A DNA stretch of 64,000 nt from Schistocerca nitens (GCF_023898315.1 NC_064622.1:357473234-357537233), one strand, 5' to 3'; counted from the stretch's first letter, positions 30,802 through 43,815 are shown. Numbers and translations are program-made. The notes: a model not told the origin generated them from the letters alone.

Positions 30802-33563
30802 TGACCTAGATTCACAACCTAATGAGTATGGTAGGAACGATGTTTTCACGAGCGCGGTGAAAAGGTGTATTGCTGGTGCGGGAGCCTCGGAAGCGAATCG
30901 TATGGAACTGTGTCGCGTTCTGAGAAGCCATTCCCGAGTATTTTCGGATTCACCGGGGGCAATTGATGGATTTCTGTACCGCTTTACGGTGCGCGAGCAT
31001 CTTCCTTTCTTTGTTAAGCCCTACCCCATCCCACTGGTGCACAGAAGCAGTGTGGAAGCCGAAATAAGTAGGATGCTGGAGCAGGGTATAATAGAGCGAG
31101 CTAGGAGTTCATACAACTCGCCATTACTCGTTGTGCCAAAGCGGGACAAGTCCGTGCGTTTGGTGTTGGACTCGCGGCAAATAAATACGGTAATCATGTC
31201 TGAGACAGATAGGCCAGAAGGATTGGAGGAACTGCTGCAAAGGTTTCATGGCGTGAAAGTTTTGTCATCCGTTGACCTCCGAAACAGCTATTGGCAAATT
31301 ATGCTCGATTCGTCTTGCAGGCAATACACTGCCTTCCTCTGCTATGGGAGCTGCTACCAGTTTAAACGTCTCCCTTTCGGGTTGAATGTTTCTTCAGCCG
31401 CCTTCATAAGAGGCCTGAATAGCATACTACCTGACGACCTAAGAGCGCGCGTAACTGTGTATGTGGACGACATTCTAATTGCAGAGAAGTCATGGGAGGA
31501 ACACAACCGGGTTCTAAATCGGTTGCTCGAAGTATTCGAGAAAGCGGGGGTGACCGTGAATCTGGACAAATCCCAGTTCGGGCGTGAAAGCATAAAGTTT
31601 CTGGGTCATATTGTGTCGGCGGATGGAATTCATCCGGATCCCGAAAAAATTTCAGCAATTGCGGAGTGCGCAACGCCCACGTCAAAGCGTCAGCTCAGGG
31701 GTTATTTGGGGCGTTGCAATTTCTACAAGAGATTTATAAATCTCAATGTTTTGTCCACCCCTCGTTTATGTGCACTGACGGGTAAGAACACCGTTTGGAT
31801 GTGGGACGAACAAGCACGGAGCGAATTTGACGAATTAAAGAATGCACTCGTTAACGCTCCATTGTTCGCCCATCCGGATTTGAATCAGGAGTTTTGCCTG
31901 ATGACAGATAGTTCACTGACGGGGCTGGGAGCGGTGTTGTTCCAGACGGATGGTGGAAAGGACCCGTCCACCTGGAAAACTATCTCGTTCGCCAGCCGTG
32001 TGCTCTCGCGGAGTGAACGGAACTACTCTGTCACGGAGCTTGAAGCCCTGGCGATTGTCTGGGCATTCAAGAAATTCCGTTACTATTTGTTCGGGCGCAC
32101 GACCAGGGTGTACAGTGACCACCGAGCACTACAATTCCTAATGAGCGCCAAAATCAATCACGGTAGACTCGGACGGTGGACGGTGTTCCTCCAGGAATAC
32201 CACTTCACGATAGAGTACATTCCGGGGCACAAGAACATCATTGCTGATGCTCTATCTCGGATGCCTATCGGGCTCACCCATGCTGAGGATAACGCTATTG
32301 ATGAAAACAATTTCAGTGTGTTATACCTTCAAAATGTGGCATTCGAGAATTTTGTCACTACGTCACTAGGCAATATCGGGGCGGAACAAGACAAGGACGA
32401 AGTCTTGCGTGACATCAAAGAGAAATGGCATGATAAATCCCACGCGGCCATCAGGCAGTATTATATTATCCGGAATGGCATCCTATTTAAGAGGCGAGCT
32501 CTGGATGACTCCAGGTGGCTGTTAGCGATTCCGGAGGAACTGGTGAACAAGCTCGTGTGGTACGTGCATTTGAGCTACGGTCATTGGTGCGAGGAAATGC
32601 TTGGAGAAGCTGCGGGAAACCTGTTACTTTAATAATATGCTTCGGCGTATACGTAAAGTAATTAGGGTATGCAAGCCCTGTCAGCAAGTCAAGCCGCCCA
32701 CTGTGTCGTTTGCCGCACCAATACACCCGATCGTTCCCAATAAACTCAGGGATCTCGCAGCAGTAGATCTATTCGGTCCGCTAGTGCGTTCTAGGAACGG
32801 ATTTGCGTACATTTTTGTGGCAGTAGAGCTGACGTCAAAATTCGTCTGCCTCACCCCGCTGCGTAGGGCCACCGGGAAGGCAGTAGCTGCCGCGTTCGCA
32901 AATCACTTCTTACGGGAGGTTGGCACTGTGAAGCGTGTGATTTCGGACAACGGGCCACAATTCAGGTCACGTCACTGGGAGCATATGCTTCGGAGAAAGC
33001 GAGTGAAACCGATCTTTATCTCCCTTTTCTGCCCTTCAGCAAATCCTTGTGAAAGGTGGATGAAGGAGATTGGAAAATTGTGTAGGTTATACTGCCACCG
33101 TGACCAACGGACGTGGGACACGAAACTAGCCGGTTTCCAGAACATATTAAATGAGTTGCCAAATTCCTCGACGACGTTGCCACCGATTCTGGTCCTGAAA
33201 AACAAGGAGCCTCCGAGTAAAATAAAAGAGGTGGTTCCCTGGCCAGTAGAACCCAGGTTACGAAGACCTGCAATTGTGGAGCTTGCCCTGAAAAATATAA
33301 AGAGTGCCGCCGAGGCTCGGATAAGAACCTACAAAAAGAAGGTGCGGAATATAACTTTTCACGTGGGCCAGAAAGTACTTGTACGCTCGCACAAGCTCTC
33401 TAATAAACGGGCTGGGTTGTCATAGAAGTTCTTCTTCTTATTCAACGGGCCGTACAGAATCAAGCGGATTCCACATCCGAATGCGCTTGAAGTAGAAACA
33501 CTCCGCTCTCGAAAGTCGAAGGGCCTGCACCACATCTCCAACGTAAAACCTTACATTGAATAA
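30785..33563 (+). pseudogene. pol: Gypsy Pol: RT, RNase H, integrase (one frameshift, one stop)
   Basis: RT (about 31070-31650) has LEQGIIERARSSYNSPL, RLVLDSRQIN, DLRNSYWQI, LPFGLNVS and YVDDILIAE (Asp pair 31466-31471). The thumb is followed by RNase H (about 31880-32260; MTDSSLTGLGAVL, YSVTELEALAIVW, YSDHRALQFL). The integrase zinc finger starts HLSYGHWCE but the frame breaks near 32593 and resumes in another frame, with CKPCQQVK completing the HHCC. The core has Asp in AVDLFGPL (32766-32768), Asp in ISDNGPQF (32946-32948) and Glu in NPCERWMKE (33051-33053), all present. A TAG at 33423-33425 cuts off a C-terminal tail (GPYRIKRIPHPNA...HHISNVKPY) that ends at 33563. Frame change from pro suggests a programmed shift or reinitiation. 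Confidence 0.93.
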
Positions 33564-36549
33564 GAAGCAGAAGATCTTGCCCCTCGGAGGTCGGATTGAC
33601 GTATTGCCCATATGCTTTTTCGCACTCATTCTTTTGTGAGTAAAATTACAGTGCATATTTTCCAATGTTTTGATTCACACTGGTGTGATTAAAATTAAAG
33701 TGTATATTTTCTGTGTATTGTAAAGGGTCCCCCAATATGTGTGTAGTTATTTCTTCTTGTCAGCAGAAAGGAGTAGTGTTGTGCAGTTTCAAAACATCTG
33801 AATGTGAATGATTATGAGGCTCACATGAAGCGTTTCCTATTACAGTAAGATGGCTTTCGTTCTTTGATGACTAAAAAAGTATCGGGTGTGTTGGCGTGGC
33901 GAGTCTATGGTCGTAAGGTAATTCTTGATGATAAATTACAGTTTTAGTGTTCTTATTCCCCTTAGGTGAGCATGATTCAGTGAGATTTTTCAAATGTACT
34001 GCGATGTTAATGAAGCAACTTGGTGACTTGTAGGTGAAGGACTTGTGTATGAAGGGAGATTAATAGTGTTTGATTTTCAGAGTTGCCATCTTATAAGATA
34101 TTTGGAAAGTGTAACTTGCTGTCACATACTACTAGGTATGGTTGAGGACACCAGGGTGTGAAACCCCAGAAGATGTATATGGAAACAGCTTATAAACTCA
34201 AGCAGCTTGATATTTAATAGAGAATCAATGCGACTACCTCCAAGCTAAAATAACATGACGGTAGGTGAGGACCCCTGGGGACATGTGGTGAGTAAGTGTG
34301 TAATCATTATGAGTATCTTATGATAGCATTAAGTTGGGTACTCATGGCCCTGGACAATGGATTTCTTTTGACAGTAATTTTTTATGTACTTATAGGACGA
34401 AGTGTTTATGTGTTTGCTAATAGGATAGGATGATTTTTATTTTCATTTTTATGCCCACTGACCTTTTGCATTAGTCTGATGAATAGATGTTGAAACATTT
34501 ACCATTCCAGATATGACTTGAATGAACCTTCTGTGTCTCATTAATCATAACTTTTATTATGCAATGTCCATAGAAAAGAAGTCTCGGAAATTTTTCACAG
34601 ATCAGCAAACATGTTCTGCAAACCTTGGAGAAGCAGTCAATGAACAACGATATGGGTATTGGTGTTGAAAGGAATATTTTGTTTATATGTGGGAATTGTA
34701 GTCGGGCTATATGGTGATGGTGACTAGTACGAGCTGTGTAGATTGTGTGTGAGAGCGTAGTTAGGAGCAGGTAGAGTTTTGTGTCTGTAGCTAGCAGCGG
34801 CGCCAAATCCTATCCAAATCCGGACCAAACCTTGTACAAGATCTACCCTGAATGATTGACAGCAGATGTAATGCTGGAACTATATTTTATAAAAAGGATT
34901 TTTTGTTTGTTTGAATATTAGTTATTTAATTTTCTTCATTGTTTTTTTTTATTAGTAATGTTAAGAAGGCCCTTTTTGTCAAGTTAATTTTGGGCACTAT
35001 TCCATGTACTGATCAGGAGTGAGAAACTCCGAAGATTTTGTGGTAATCTGTACACATGATATTTTGTAACGATCCCTGTGAGCGCAGTTCTTAAGTGGGT
35101 GCAAGGCCGCCTAGGGAGCCTCCGCATCAGAAAGCACAGGGCTTGGTCCACCGGCAGGCGTTGCCGAACCCTGGTATCAACGGCGAAGCAGTGATGCGGC
35201 GAGCGGTCACAGCTGTTTCCCCGTCAGAGGGGAGGGGATGCTGGTCTTCCCCCAGGCGCAGGCTCACACCGGAGTCCTCAGGCGTGTCACCACGGCAGCG
35301 CCAGCTGATGGCCGGCGTTCCACCCCATGCGCTAGTCATCTGACAAGCGAAAGGGAAAGTATGACGCACACCAGACGAGGCCGCCGACCCCTGAGCGCCG
35401 CTAGTCCAGACGGCTGCTGCGGTGAGGTAACGCCCACTGCCCGGAGGGACGCGGGTCCCACCACTGACGCATCAGCTGAGACGGTGCAAAGAGGTGATAA
35501 GCGAGTCTCAAGCCCGACACCCGCACGAGTTTACGTCGACCTCGATGCGACGCAGAAGAGCGTGTGTCTCCCCATTGACACGACAGGAGACGGGGGCGTG
35601 TGTCGGGAAAACACATTCCTCCACAACACACGGACGACGACCGCCAAGCCGCCTTCTCGATGATGAGGCAGGGCCCACAAGTGGCGATATCCTGCAAATC
35701 TGCAACGCCGAACCATCCCACAGTATGGACGCAGAGGGTAGAAACGGGCACGAGGCAACGTCGCAGGGTGCTGTCTAGGATGAACAACCTGGGTTACAAC
35801 GGACGTTACAATCAACGCCGCTGCGAACTCCCCAGTTCAGTGTTGTGGTCCCCTAGTGGCTTATCCTCCAAGTCGCCTTTAGAAGAGACGCCCACCCCAG
35901 CACCTAAAGAGAATACCCAGTGAAACAACCATGTGGCGAAACTGAAAAATGACAGCGTGTCAACGAGTTGATTTCTGGATGTGTTTTTGTACTCATGTCT
36001 TATTTTCCATAGGTGATTATTTACCAGCTGTCATACCATTGGGTTCATTAATGATTTTGTATCACTGTATTTGTTGTGAATATTGTATTTTGCACTTTCA
36101 CTTGCATGTTTTTATATATGTCAGCACCAGATGATACTGCTTTGGTTCGTGATAATGATTTTGCATCATTGTATTTGTTTATATATTTATATATATTATG
36201 TACCTGTTCACCTATGTCTCTATGTTAACTTTTGATAGTTGGTTAAAGCAATTTTAAAATAATATCTCATGGTTGTGGTCGTAGTAGGTCAGATGACATG
36301 ATGTTAGCGTAGTATATCACGCTTAATTTAATTTGTTCTGTTTGCTTTGCGGACCACATGAGGTCACAATTATTGCCTAAGGCCAGATAAAGCTCACTTG
36401 GATATAAGAGATTAATCAACTCCTTTGTGCTGCTGTTTACTGTTGCAATTGTTACTCGTTAGGGTATGTTTGTTTCGAAGACTGTTGGCGAATCTCCTAG
36501 CATGGCGAGAAAATTCGCGGCACAGTCTTCTCCGGGACGTTTGGGGTGA
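33564..36549 (+). other. Gypsy 3' region without recognised gene
   Basis: About 3 kb between pol and the 3' LTR. 33564-35070 is AT-rich and closed. 35090-35925 is GC-rich with overlapping open frames on both strands (plus 35238-35663 and 35600-35923; minus 35401-35787), none with a signal peptide, membrane segment or envelope motif. 35926-36549 is AT-rich again. There is no clear polypurine tract immediately before the 3' LTR, only GGGGTGA. The GC-rich block could be a lost third gene, captured host DNA or an RNA structure. Confidence 0.5.
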
Positions 36550-37783
36550 TGAAAGGGTCCTGTAGCCACCTTTCATTGCCAACTCTCGTAGTGGTCAAGT
36601 CGGCAAAGAGGTTTCCGCTACTTGTGAGAAATCCACCTGCATTAGGTTGGTGGCGGAAATGGCACCCTGGGGTTTTCCGGTCCACGCGGAGCGTGGAAGA
36701 GGCTGGAGAAGCGGGAGGCAGTCTGCCGCCGGTACGGGAAGCGTACACAGCTGTGCTCCAGTCGAAGAAGGGTGAGTTGGACTGACCGCGTGGCGCGTTG
36801 TCACATAGAGAGGGGAGCTTTTAGCTTTTGGTCTCGAATTTCGTCTTATAAAGATTTATTTGTTGGGTTGCAGCAGGGAATGCAAGGCTTTTGTAGACTT
36901 TCAGTTTGATTCCCAATGCAGTCTTGACTTTGATCCGTGAGAGGAACGCAGCACAAAGGAGTTGCATATGTTGAAGTGCCCTCGGTTCAGTGTGAATGTT
37001 TATGTGCCTACAACTGTGTGTATATGCTTCTAATCTTTTCCAGATCTTGGTAATTTTTGTGTATTTGTGAATTTTCTTTGTCTCATGTGATTAAAATTTG
37101 GCCACGGTCCATAGAAATTGTCTCCGCGGACCGAGTGGGCACGCGAGTCTGTTATGAAACGTGTAGTATTTCACAAGCAATTGTACATAGTTAGCATGCA
37201 ACAGCAGTCTATAGATGCACTACATCAATGTTTTAAGGAATAAATAATTTTGCCTTCAATCTTATCTTGTGTACCGATGTTACTTCGCCGTTACCTTCGC
37301 CATTTACCTTGTAGTTTTCCTTGTTGGCCCACCTATAGCGTTTCCATGTGCACAGGTGTAATGATTAGTGTCCTTTTTTTATCTGAAACAAATGCTCTGG
37401 AATAGATCGTGTTTTCACGAATCTTGCTGCAGGCTGCACTTATGCATGGTGTTCACGCCCTCTTTACTTTACTCAATATTTGATTCACGGGAAGAATGCC
37501 TGGATCATATTAATAACTACATCCCATTCTTTATCAATGACTTTACAATGAATGTTCTTTTGTGAGTTTTTCTTATTAATAAATTAAGTAATTTTCCGAC
37601 TCAATGCTACCTCTTCTTTGTCGTGTGGCTAGAGTTGGTGGCGACCCTATCTTTTATATTGATTTCAGTGTCAAATAGCATTTTCTTATTCAAAGTGTGC
37701 GTGGCTCTTTTAGCTATCAGGATACATTCAAAGGGCGCTTCATGCTTCTTGCACATAGCGTCCTTTTATTCACATCACTTACA
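36550..37783 (+). repeat. Gypsy 3' LTR (1234 bp)
   Basis: Near-identical to the 5' LTR, with the same TG...CA ends, followed by the ATAT duplication at 37784-37787. Confidence 0.96.
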
Positions 37784-38990
37784 ATATTAAGCATTTGTCC
37801 TACTACTTTAGAATCAGTTCATTCACTTCCACTATTATAACTGGATACTCTTTTTGTAAGATGATTTTTGGACAATACACCACCAATTTTAAAATAATTT
37901 TTCTTGGCATATTGCTTTGATATCTCAATGTAAATAATTTATTCTTCTTCATTTCCACCACATCATGTACTATATCTTTTAAATATAGACATCCTTTTTC
38001 TGTTCTTTTAATTCTAGTTGTAGTTTTTCTCTTTTCTTGTTATTCAATATTTAATTTATTTTCTAATTCAGTGGCTAATTGTTTAGCATGAACAGTTTGA
38101 TATTTCTTTTATGTAGTTAAGAGAATAAACTAATATTTTCTCAATTGCTGTATAATAACCCTTTATTTCATCAGCAATTTTAGTTCTTAAACTTATTATT
38201 ATTTTTTAAAATTCCTAACAGATAGTAAAATCCAAGTTTTACGAAGTAAATTACTTTGTGTTTATTGTTTGATCTTATTTTGGATATATTCGTATTCTAA
38301 AGCTTGAGGATTATCATATTTATTCTAGTATTTTCTAGCTTATAATTTGTCAAAGATTTAATTAAATCTCATCTGATATTTTTAAAATTTTCTTGGGTGC
38401 TGCTCTGCAGCCCTGGTTTTAATTTTTCAGCAGCTGGGATCAATGCACTGAAATTCCAAAGTAAATAAAACATATATCATTAGTTACTAAAATATATTTT
38501 GATTAAACAATGGAACCGAAATATCTTCAAACCAAGCACCTCAATTTATCTGATAATTTTCTTGGAATAAATTCAAATATATTCATGATAGGTGATTCTG
38601 AACCACAAAAAACAGTACTGGATGTATTTGAGACTGCTTCAGCTGTCGATAGAATCAACATAATTTATATAGATTAAAAATGTTAGATAAATTAAAACTC
38701 TAAAACTCTCTTTCCTGGCTGGAATATGATATAAAATTTAGTTCTGTTATCTCCTAAATAGTTTATCATTATAGATTACAATTTCCTTTCATGAAATGTG
38801 TATTGTACTGCAAAATTATAAATGAAATAAGAGATACACAATAAAAATGCTGGTGACAGGAAAAAAATCAAGAGCGTAAATTCTCTACCTAACAACTGTC
38901 TGTGCCACAACAACATGAAAGTGGATTCATTTACTAAGGAATAACTTTAATTAATCTAATGAAAAAGATCTGTATAATTGGAGATGTTCA
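37784..38990. other. Polinton-like spacer with short ORFs
   Basis: AT-rich continuation of the sequence left of the Gypsy element. The minus strand of 37800-38470 has coding texture with stops (for example LIPAAEKLKPGLQSS near 38440 and IADEIKGYYTAIEKILVYS near 38150) but no family is recognised. A plus frame at 38510-38677 (55 codons, MEPKYLQTKHLNLS) reads FMIGDSEPQKTVLDVF. This could be a decayed nucleotide-binding loop of a packaging ATPase, but the match is weak. Confidence 0.35.
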
Positions 38991-39319
38991 AGAAGTGTAA
39001 AATGTATACAATGGATAAGCATTCACTTATCTGTAAACAATGTGGTAATCTTTATCAGAAAAATAGTGTATTAAAATTCTTTGTGTGTGAGCAAAATATA
39101 CTTGATCTGAATAATAGAACATTTAAAACAAATTTCATATGAGGAGTATTCTAAAATATTGTTATCCATAAAAAATGATAACAGTGATAATTCTATAAAC
39201 ATGTATAGGCTGTGAAGAAATTAAAGATTTTAGTTGTTTTACTTTAACAGTTTATCTAATAACAAACTATCAAGTAAATATAAGATTTACCAACTAGAAG
39301 ATAAGATAAAAAGAAAAAC

Positions 39320-42300
39320 GGTGTGTAAATGTGGAAAAGAGATAATTACAGTTGATCTCAAAAGACATTTACGACCAGTCAAGCATAAAAAATCAGCTTC
39401 TTAAATTTTCGATTTCGTTTTTTGCAAACTTAATGTTTTTTGTTCTCGATAAACGGAAGCTTGAGTATTGCAGACAGAATAACTTACGAATGTATAGCAG
39501 ATTTAGAAAATATGATTTAATTAATTTAATCATGTCAAATAATTTACCTGCTCCTACAAGAACTTTAGATAATTTGATAGTAAGTGAACTAAAAGCTAGA
39601 GCTGAAAATCTTAGTATTAGAGGATACAGAAAATTAAAGAAATCAGAGTTAGTTAATGCTATTGGTTTACAAAAGTTAAAATTTCACCCAGAATTATTCC
39701 AAAAAGCTAGCTCAACACTAAAACATGTACCTAATACAAATTATTTCTACAGATTTGATGATGTTATTAAAAAAACTCAACCACCAAGACAAGAAAAAAT
39801 AAAGAGATTTGATCAAATTTAGCCATTGAGTAGCAAACTATTTGAGCAGGAAAAAGAGACTGAGCCATCTAAAAAACATTTGTTTGATATAAAAGAAATA
39901 AAATCGAGAGTTAATGAAAAATTTCGGGCTTGGTCTGATGACTATAAAATTGTCTTTAATGGTGATACTGTTGCTAAGCTCGATACCATTAGTGAGAAAA
40001 CAGATTGTATAACGAAAGCACTGAATTCTGTGGTTGAAGTACCAAAAAAACTAACTTTCGAAAAGGAGATAAGTTGTATATAATATCCAAAAACTCAAAA
40101 AGTTTTCTCCAATTTCTACAACATTAGATAACACTCGAGAATCTACTCAAGGTTTGTGCAATAAAATCAGAGATATATTAACATCTGATGAGGCTATTGA
40201 TATAGCAGATACATCATTTAATAGTCAGATGATAGCAATTCCTCATGGCAGTAAAGGCAAAAAAAATAATAAATTATCTGAAGACAAAAATACTAAAAAG
40301 TGTATCACAAGAATCAATAATAATGATAATCTGTGTTGTTCTAGAGCAACAATACTTCCAATAACATACCAGATAAATATCTTAGGTAGAGAACTAAGTA
40401 AAAATGAGATTAAGAAAATTAGAGAAGGAGATAAATACAAATTATGAAATGAGTTAACTATTATACAACCAATTAGCTGAATACAACGAAGAAGGGTTTA
40501 CTTTAGATGACATTAAAAAAATGAAGAGTTGTTGAATATTTAAATAAATGTTGCATGGGAAGTTCAATGCAGTTATGTGTAGTGCCCCTGAGAAAGGAAT
40601 AAAGACATATCTGTATAATGATCACAACGATTATGATGTAATTAACAGTATGAAGGCTTTCTTGGGATCAGCATATTTCTTTTATAAATATAATAAGCCA
40701 TACAACAACAAAGAAAAAGGTAATTGCAAAATAGGCAGAAAAATCTGTATACTATGTAAAGGTCCAGAATATGAAACTGCAGAAAACAAGATATACTATG
40801 AAAACTGAAACAGATACAGTTATAATGAAGAGTGCTTAAAAATCACCAAGATGTTTGTGATACAGGTTACGAATGTAAAAGATGTAAGAATGTTTGTTTG
40901 AGATCTAAAAAACATAAATGTAGCTTTGATAAAGAAACTAATACTGTTTATCAATAACATGGGTGTTTCAGGCAAGGTTGAAAAAAATGTTTTAAAAGTG
41001 AGACAGTTAACGATAAAAATAAAGACACAATGGATGACCTTTGTCAAAGACTTTAACAAGAAGTGCAGAAATACAAAATGCCGGATATAATTTAGTAGAT
41101 GTGTGGGAGCAGAGCATAAAGGGCTTAAGAGATTAAAGCAGGTACCTGAAATTGTTGAACCATTGAATCCACAAGATACTTTTTCTGGTGGTCAAACAAC
41201 TGCAATAAAATTAAGAACTAAAACTGATGGTGTTAGCACAAAAATAAAATATATTGATGTATGTTGTCTTTATCCTACTGTGCAATTTTATGACTTTTAT
41301 CCTGACAACATCCGAGAAAAATATATAGACCAAGATATTATTCTAAAATTTGGTATGATGTAATAAAATGTAAAGTAGTGCCACGTAAAGGATTGTATCA
41401 TCCTGTTTTACCAGTAACAATAAATGAAAAATTGTTGTTTCCATTATGTGTCAAATATGTGGAAGAAAAAATAAGTAAACACAATCACAATGATGACAAA
41501 ATAAGTTTTTGTGGAACTTGGGTGACTGATGATGTGAAGAAAGCTGTAGAAAAAGGACATAAAATTTTAAATGTCTAAGAAGTTTGGAGTTTTAGAAATA
41601 AACGCAATATGCTGTTTAAAAATTATGTGAAATATTTTCTGAAAATAAAATTAGAAACAAGTCCACATAATTTTGAAACTGATGAAGGGGATATCAAATC
41701 AGCTAAAGAAAAATTAGATCCTGATAGAACAAAGGAAAATCCAGGAACAGGTAGGTTATGTTGGTAGGATATGTCTTATTTCATTATGGGGGAAATTTGT
41801 GCAAAGGCAAAATATGACTCAAATAGAATATTTAACTGAGTTACAGCCATTTTATGAGATACTATAGGATGATCGATTAGATAATATAGATATAAACGTT
41901 CTTAATGACAATATAGTTCAGATGAGTTTGAAGGATTATTATGTGGAAAATAACACAGCTACAAATATTTTTATAGCTGCAGTCACTACATCAAACACAA
42001 GGCTTAGGTTTTATGATATGTTAGATGAACTGGGAGAATATGTTATATATTTTGATACAGAGAATATAGTATATATTCATAAGGGTGAAAATACTGTGGA
42101 AAAAGATTGTATGTTAAGCGAATGGACTGGTGAATTATGAAATTACTAGGCAAAAAATTGGGATTCAACTGGCCTAAAAAGTTATTATTTTGAAAAAATG
42201 ATAAAAGCACTGAGATGAAAGTAAAGGAACTCGCGTTAAATTATAAGAATATTCAAAAGCTGAATGGCAAATCTATGATAAGATTAATTGAGAGTTAAGT

Positions 42301-42445
42301 GATGATACAGTTAGAATACAGTCAGATCACTACATGTGTTGATAATAAAAATGTAGTTAATACACTGGCTAAGAATGAATTCTCCTTTCAGTATGATAAA
42401 AGGGTATTTCTGGAAAATTATGATACAGTACCTTATGGATATTAA
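39320..42445 (+). pseudogene. Family B DNA polymerase (DNA_pol_B_2) of Polinton-like element
   Basis: In order: a C2H2-like CKCGKEIITVDLKRHLR (39320); a SAP/Rho-N-like helix pair LDNLIVSELKARAENLSIRG (39570-39660); NNDNLCCSRATI (40320); a zinc-binding exonuclease-side block DYDVINSMKAFLGSAYFF and YNNKEKGNC (40630-40730); DTFSGGQTTAIKL (41180); motif A KYIDVCCLYP (Asp 41256-41258); GLYHPVLP; GTWVTDDVKKA; WGKFVQR near 41790; and motif C YFDTENIVYIH (42045-42077), where the family has D-T-D. The last catalytic Asp is therefore Glu. At least eight frame breaks or stops. It would replicate the element's DNA by protein priming. It is distinct from the polymerase relic at 6800-9100. Confidence 0.85.
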
Positions 42446-42744
42446 AATTATTTATTATTTAATAAATTTTAAATTTTAATAAGTTTAAAGTAAATTTTCT
42501 GTATTTGCTAATGTAAAAATAAAATTCATACTACATTTCTTATACTAATGATATAAATTTAGTAGTTGATTTTACTTGTATTCTCTATCACTTAAATCTC
42601 TAATTATTGAGTGAGAAACTATTAAAAATAATGAACAGGATTGAATATAGTTTTGTATTATTTTTGGTAAATTGTTTATTGGTAAATTATAATGCACTAC
42701 ATTTTTTAGAGTCATAAGAAGAGAGAATCTGGGTTTTTTGTTTC

Positions 42745-42915
42745 CTACCATATTTTTATATAAGTTATATCATAACTATTAAATCTTGCTTCATATTCTT
42801 CTTTATAGTTTTGTTTTAAAATATTGATACTTTCAATATGGTCCTCACGTCTCAAATGTTCTATAATTAAGGATGGTTTAAAACATTCTTTGCAAATATG
42901 ACACTGAGCTTGTTC
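42745..42915 (-). pseudogene. C2H2 zinc-finger ORF fragment
   Basis: Minus-strand frame reading QCHICKECFKPSLIIEHLRR followed by EDHIESINILKQNYKEEYEARF. The spacing C-x2-C-x8-H-x5-H is a plausible single zinc finger. Upstream the coding sense continues in another frame (VWDEFKFGIFVHRNNK). It lies just 3' of, and convergent with, the polymerase relic. It may be an accessory gene of the same element. Confidence 0.4.
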
Positions 42916-43109
42916 TCTCTTGGCTTATTATTTCTATGAACAAAAATACCAAATTTAAATTCATCCCACACACTAGTCATATTTATATTGAGTGAAAATG
43001 TTTCATATTATTATTTTTTGTTCTATATAAATGGAAACTAACGAAAAAGCTGAATAATGCAAGCAGTTCTAATTAGTTTAAAAACATTAGTGAGATATAA
43101 GTAAATGAA

Positions 43110-43385
43110 TTGTATTACATTACAGGATGTGAATATTTAAAAACTAGACATGAAGAGAAAATTTGTATGGAACTTGAGAATAGATTTAAAATTATTTTAC
43201 CAGACAGGTTTAACAAAGTAATAACTAACTGGGATTTTCAATTTTTTGAAGATAGTAATTTTAAGCGAGTGTATAAAGGAATGAAGAGAGCCAGAAATAA
43301 TGATAATGAATTTCACAATCTGGAGTTCATTTTGGGGGTAAATCCCTTAGTGATATTGAGTTTAAATTTTCAAATATTTTATTGA
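43110..43385 (+). CDS. Hypothetical 91-aa ORF at the edge of the Polinton-like block
   Basis: MYYITGCEYLKTRHEEKICM opens an acidic-basic mixed protein with FEDSNFKRVYKGMKRARNND. No domain is recognised. It has the same AT-rich composition as the block and ends just before a Tc1 fragment at 43446. It may be real or a remnant. Confidence 0.3.
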   Translation: MYYITGCEYLKTRHEEKICMELENRFKIILPDRFNKVITNWDFQFFEDSNFKRVYKGMKRARNNDNEFHNLEFILGVNPLVILSLNFQIFY

Positions 43386-43439
43386 TTTAATTGTTATATT
43401 TATTTTTGCGGATTGGTGGGTTAGATCATTAAATAATCC

Positions 43440-43815
43440 CCTAGTGTGCTGAACATACCCACTTACCACTGGTGTAGGGGCGATCCTCAGGAACCCATGG
43501 ACCCTGCATGTCAACAGGGAACTGTACAAGCTGGTAGAGGCTCTGTACTAGCATGGGACATGTGCAACTGCAGTGGTATGGGGCTCCTGATACATCTAGA
43601 TACAACTCTGACAGGTGACACATATGTAAGCTTCCTGTCTGATTACCTGCATAGATTTGTGTCAATTGTGCATTCCAATGAACTTTGCCAATTCCAGCAG
43701 GACAATGCGACGCCCCCCCCCCCCTCCGACCTACATCCAGAATTGCAATGGAATGGCTCCAGGAACATTCCTGCATACTTGCCTAGATTTGATTTGTCTC
43801 CTTTCTTGTGCAGTT
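43440..43815 (+). pseudogene. Tc1-like transposase fragment
   Basis: Plus-strand coding for the middle of a Tc1-like DDE domain: EPMDPACQQGTVQAGRGSV, SFLSDYLHRFVSIVHS and CQFQQDNATP (second Asp 43701-43703). A run of C follows (43711-43723) and damages the frame. Then NGSRNIPAYLPRFDLSP marks the region before the catalytic Glu, which is lost. It is a different Tc1 family from the 1150/20698 copies. No ends are visible. Confidence 0.75.

Larger units (their letters stand above)
26601..37783 (+). mobile_element. Gypsy-type LTR retrotransposon, 11.2 kb
   Basis: Two nearly identical 1.23-kb LTRs with TG...CA ends, a primer-binding site, gag, a separate protease frame, and pol in the order RT, RNase H, integrase, flanked by a 4-bp duplication. 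It sits in the Polinton-like block: the left flank holds the Bro-N relic and the right flank the polymerase relic. The LTRs differ at about 18 positions by eye, so it is fairly young. A frameshift and a stop in the integrase make pol defective. About 3 kb without recognised genes separate pol from the 3' LTR. Confidence 0.96.

Noticed and set aside
35095-35923. Possible envelope gene of the Gypsy element
   Set aside because: No signal peptide, hydrophobic fusion or membrane segment in any frame, and the open frames exist on both strands, as expected from high G+C.
38510-38677. Polinton packaging ATPase
   Set aside because: MIGDSEPQKT only loosely resembles a Walker A loop and lacks the G-K-T core; kept as a weak note in the spacer entry.
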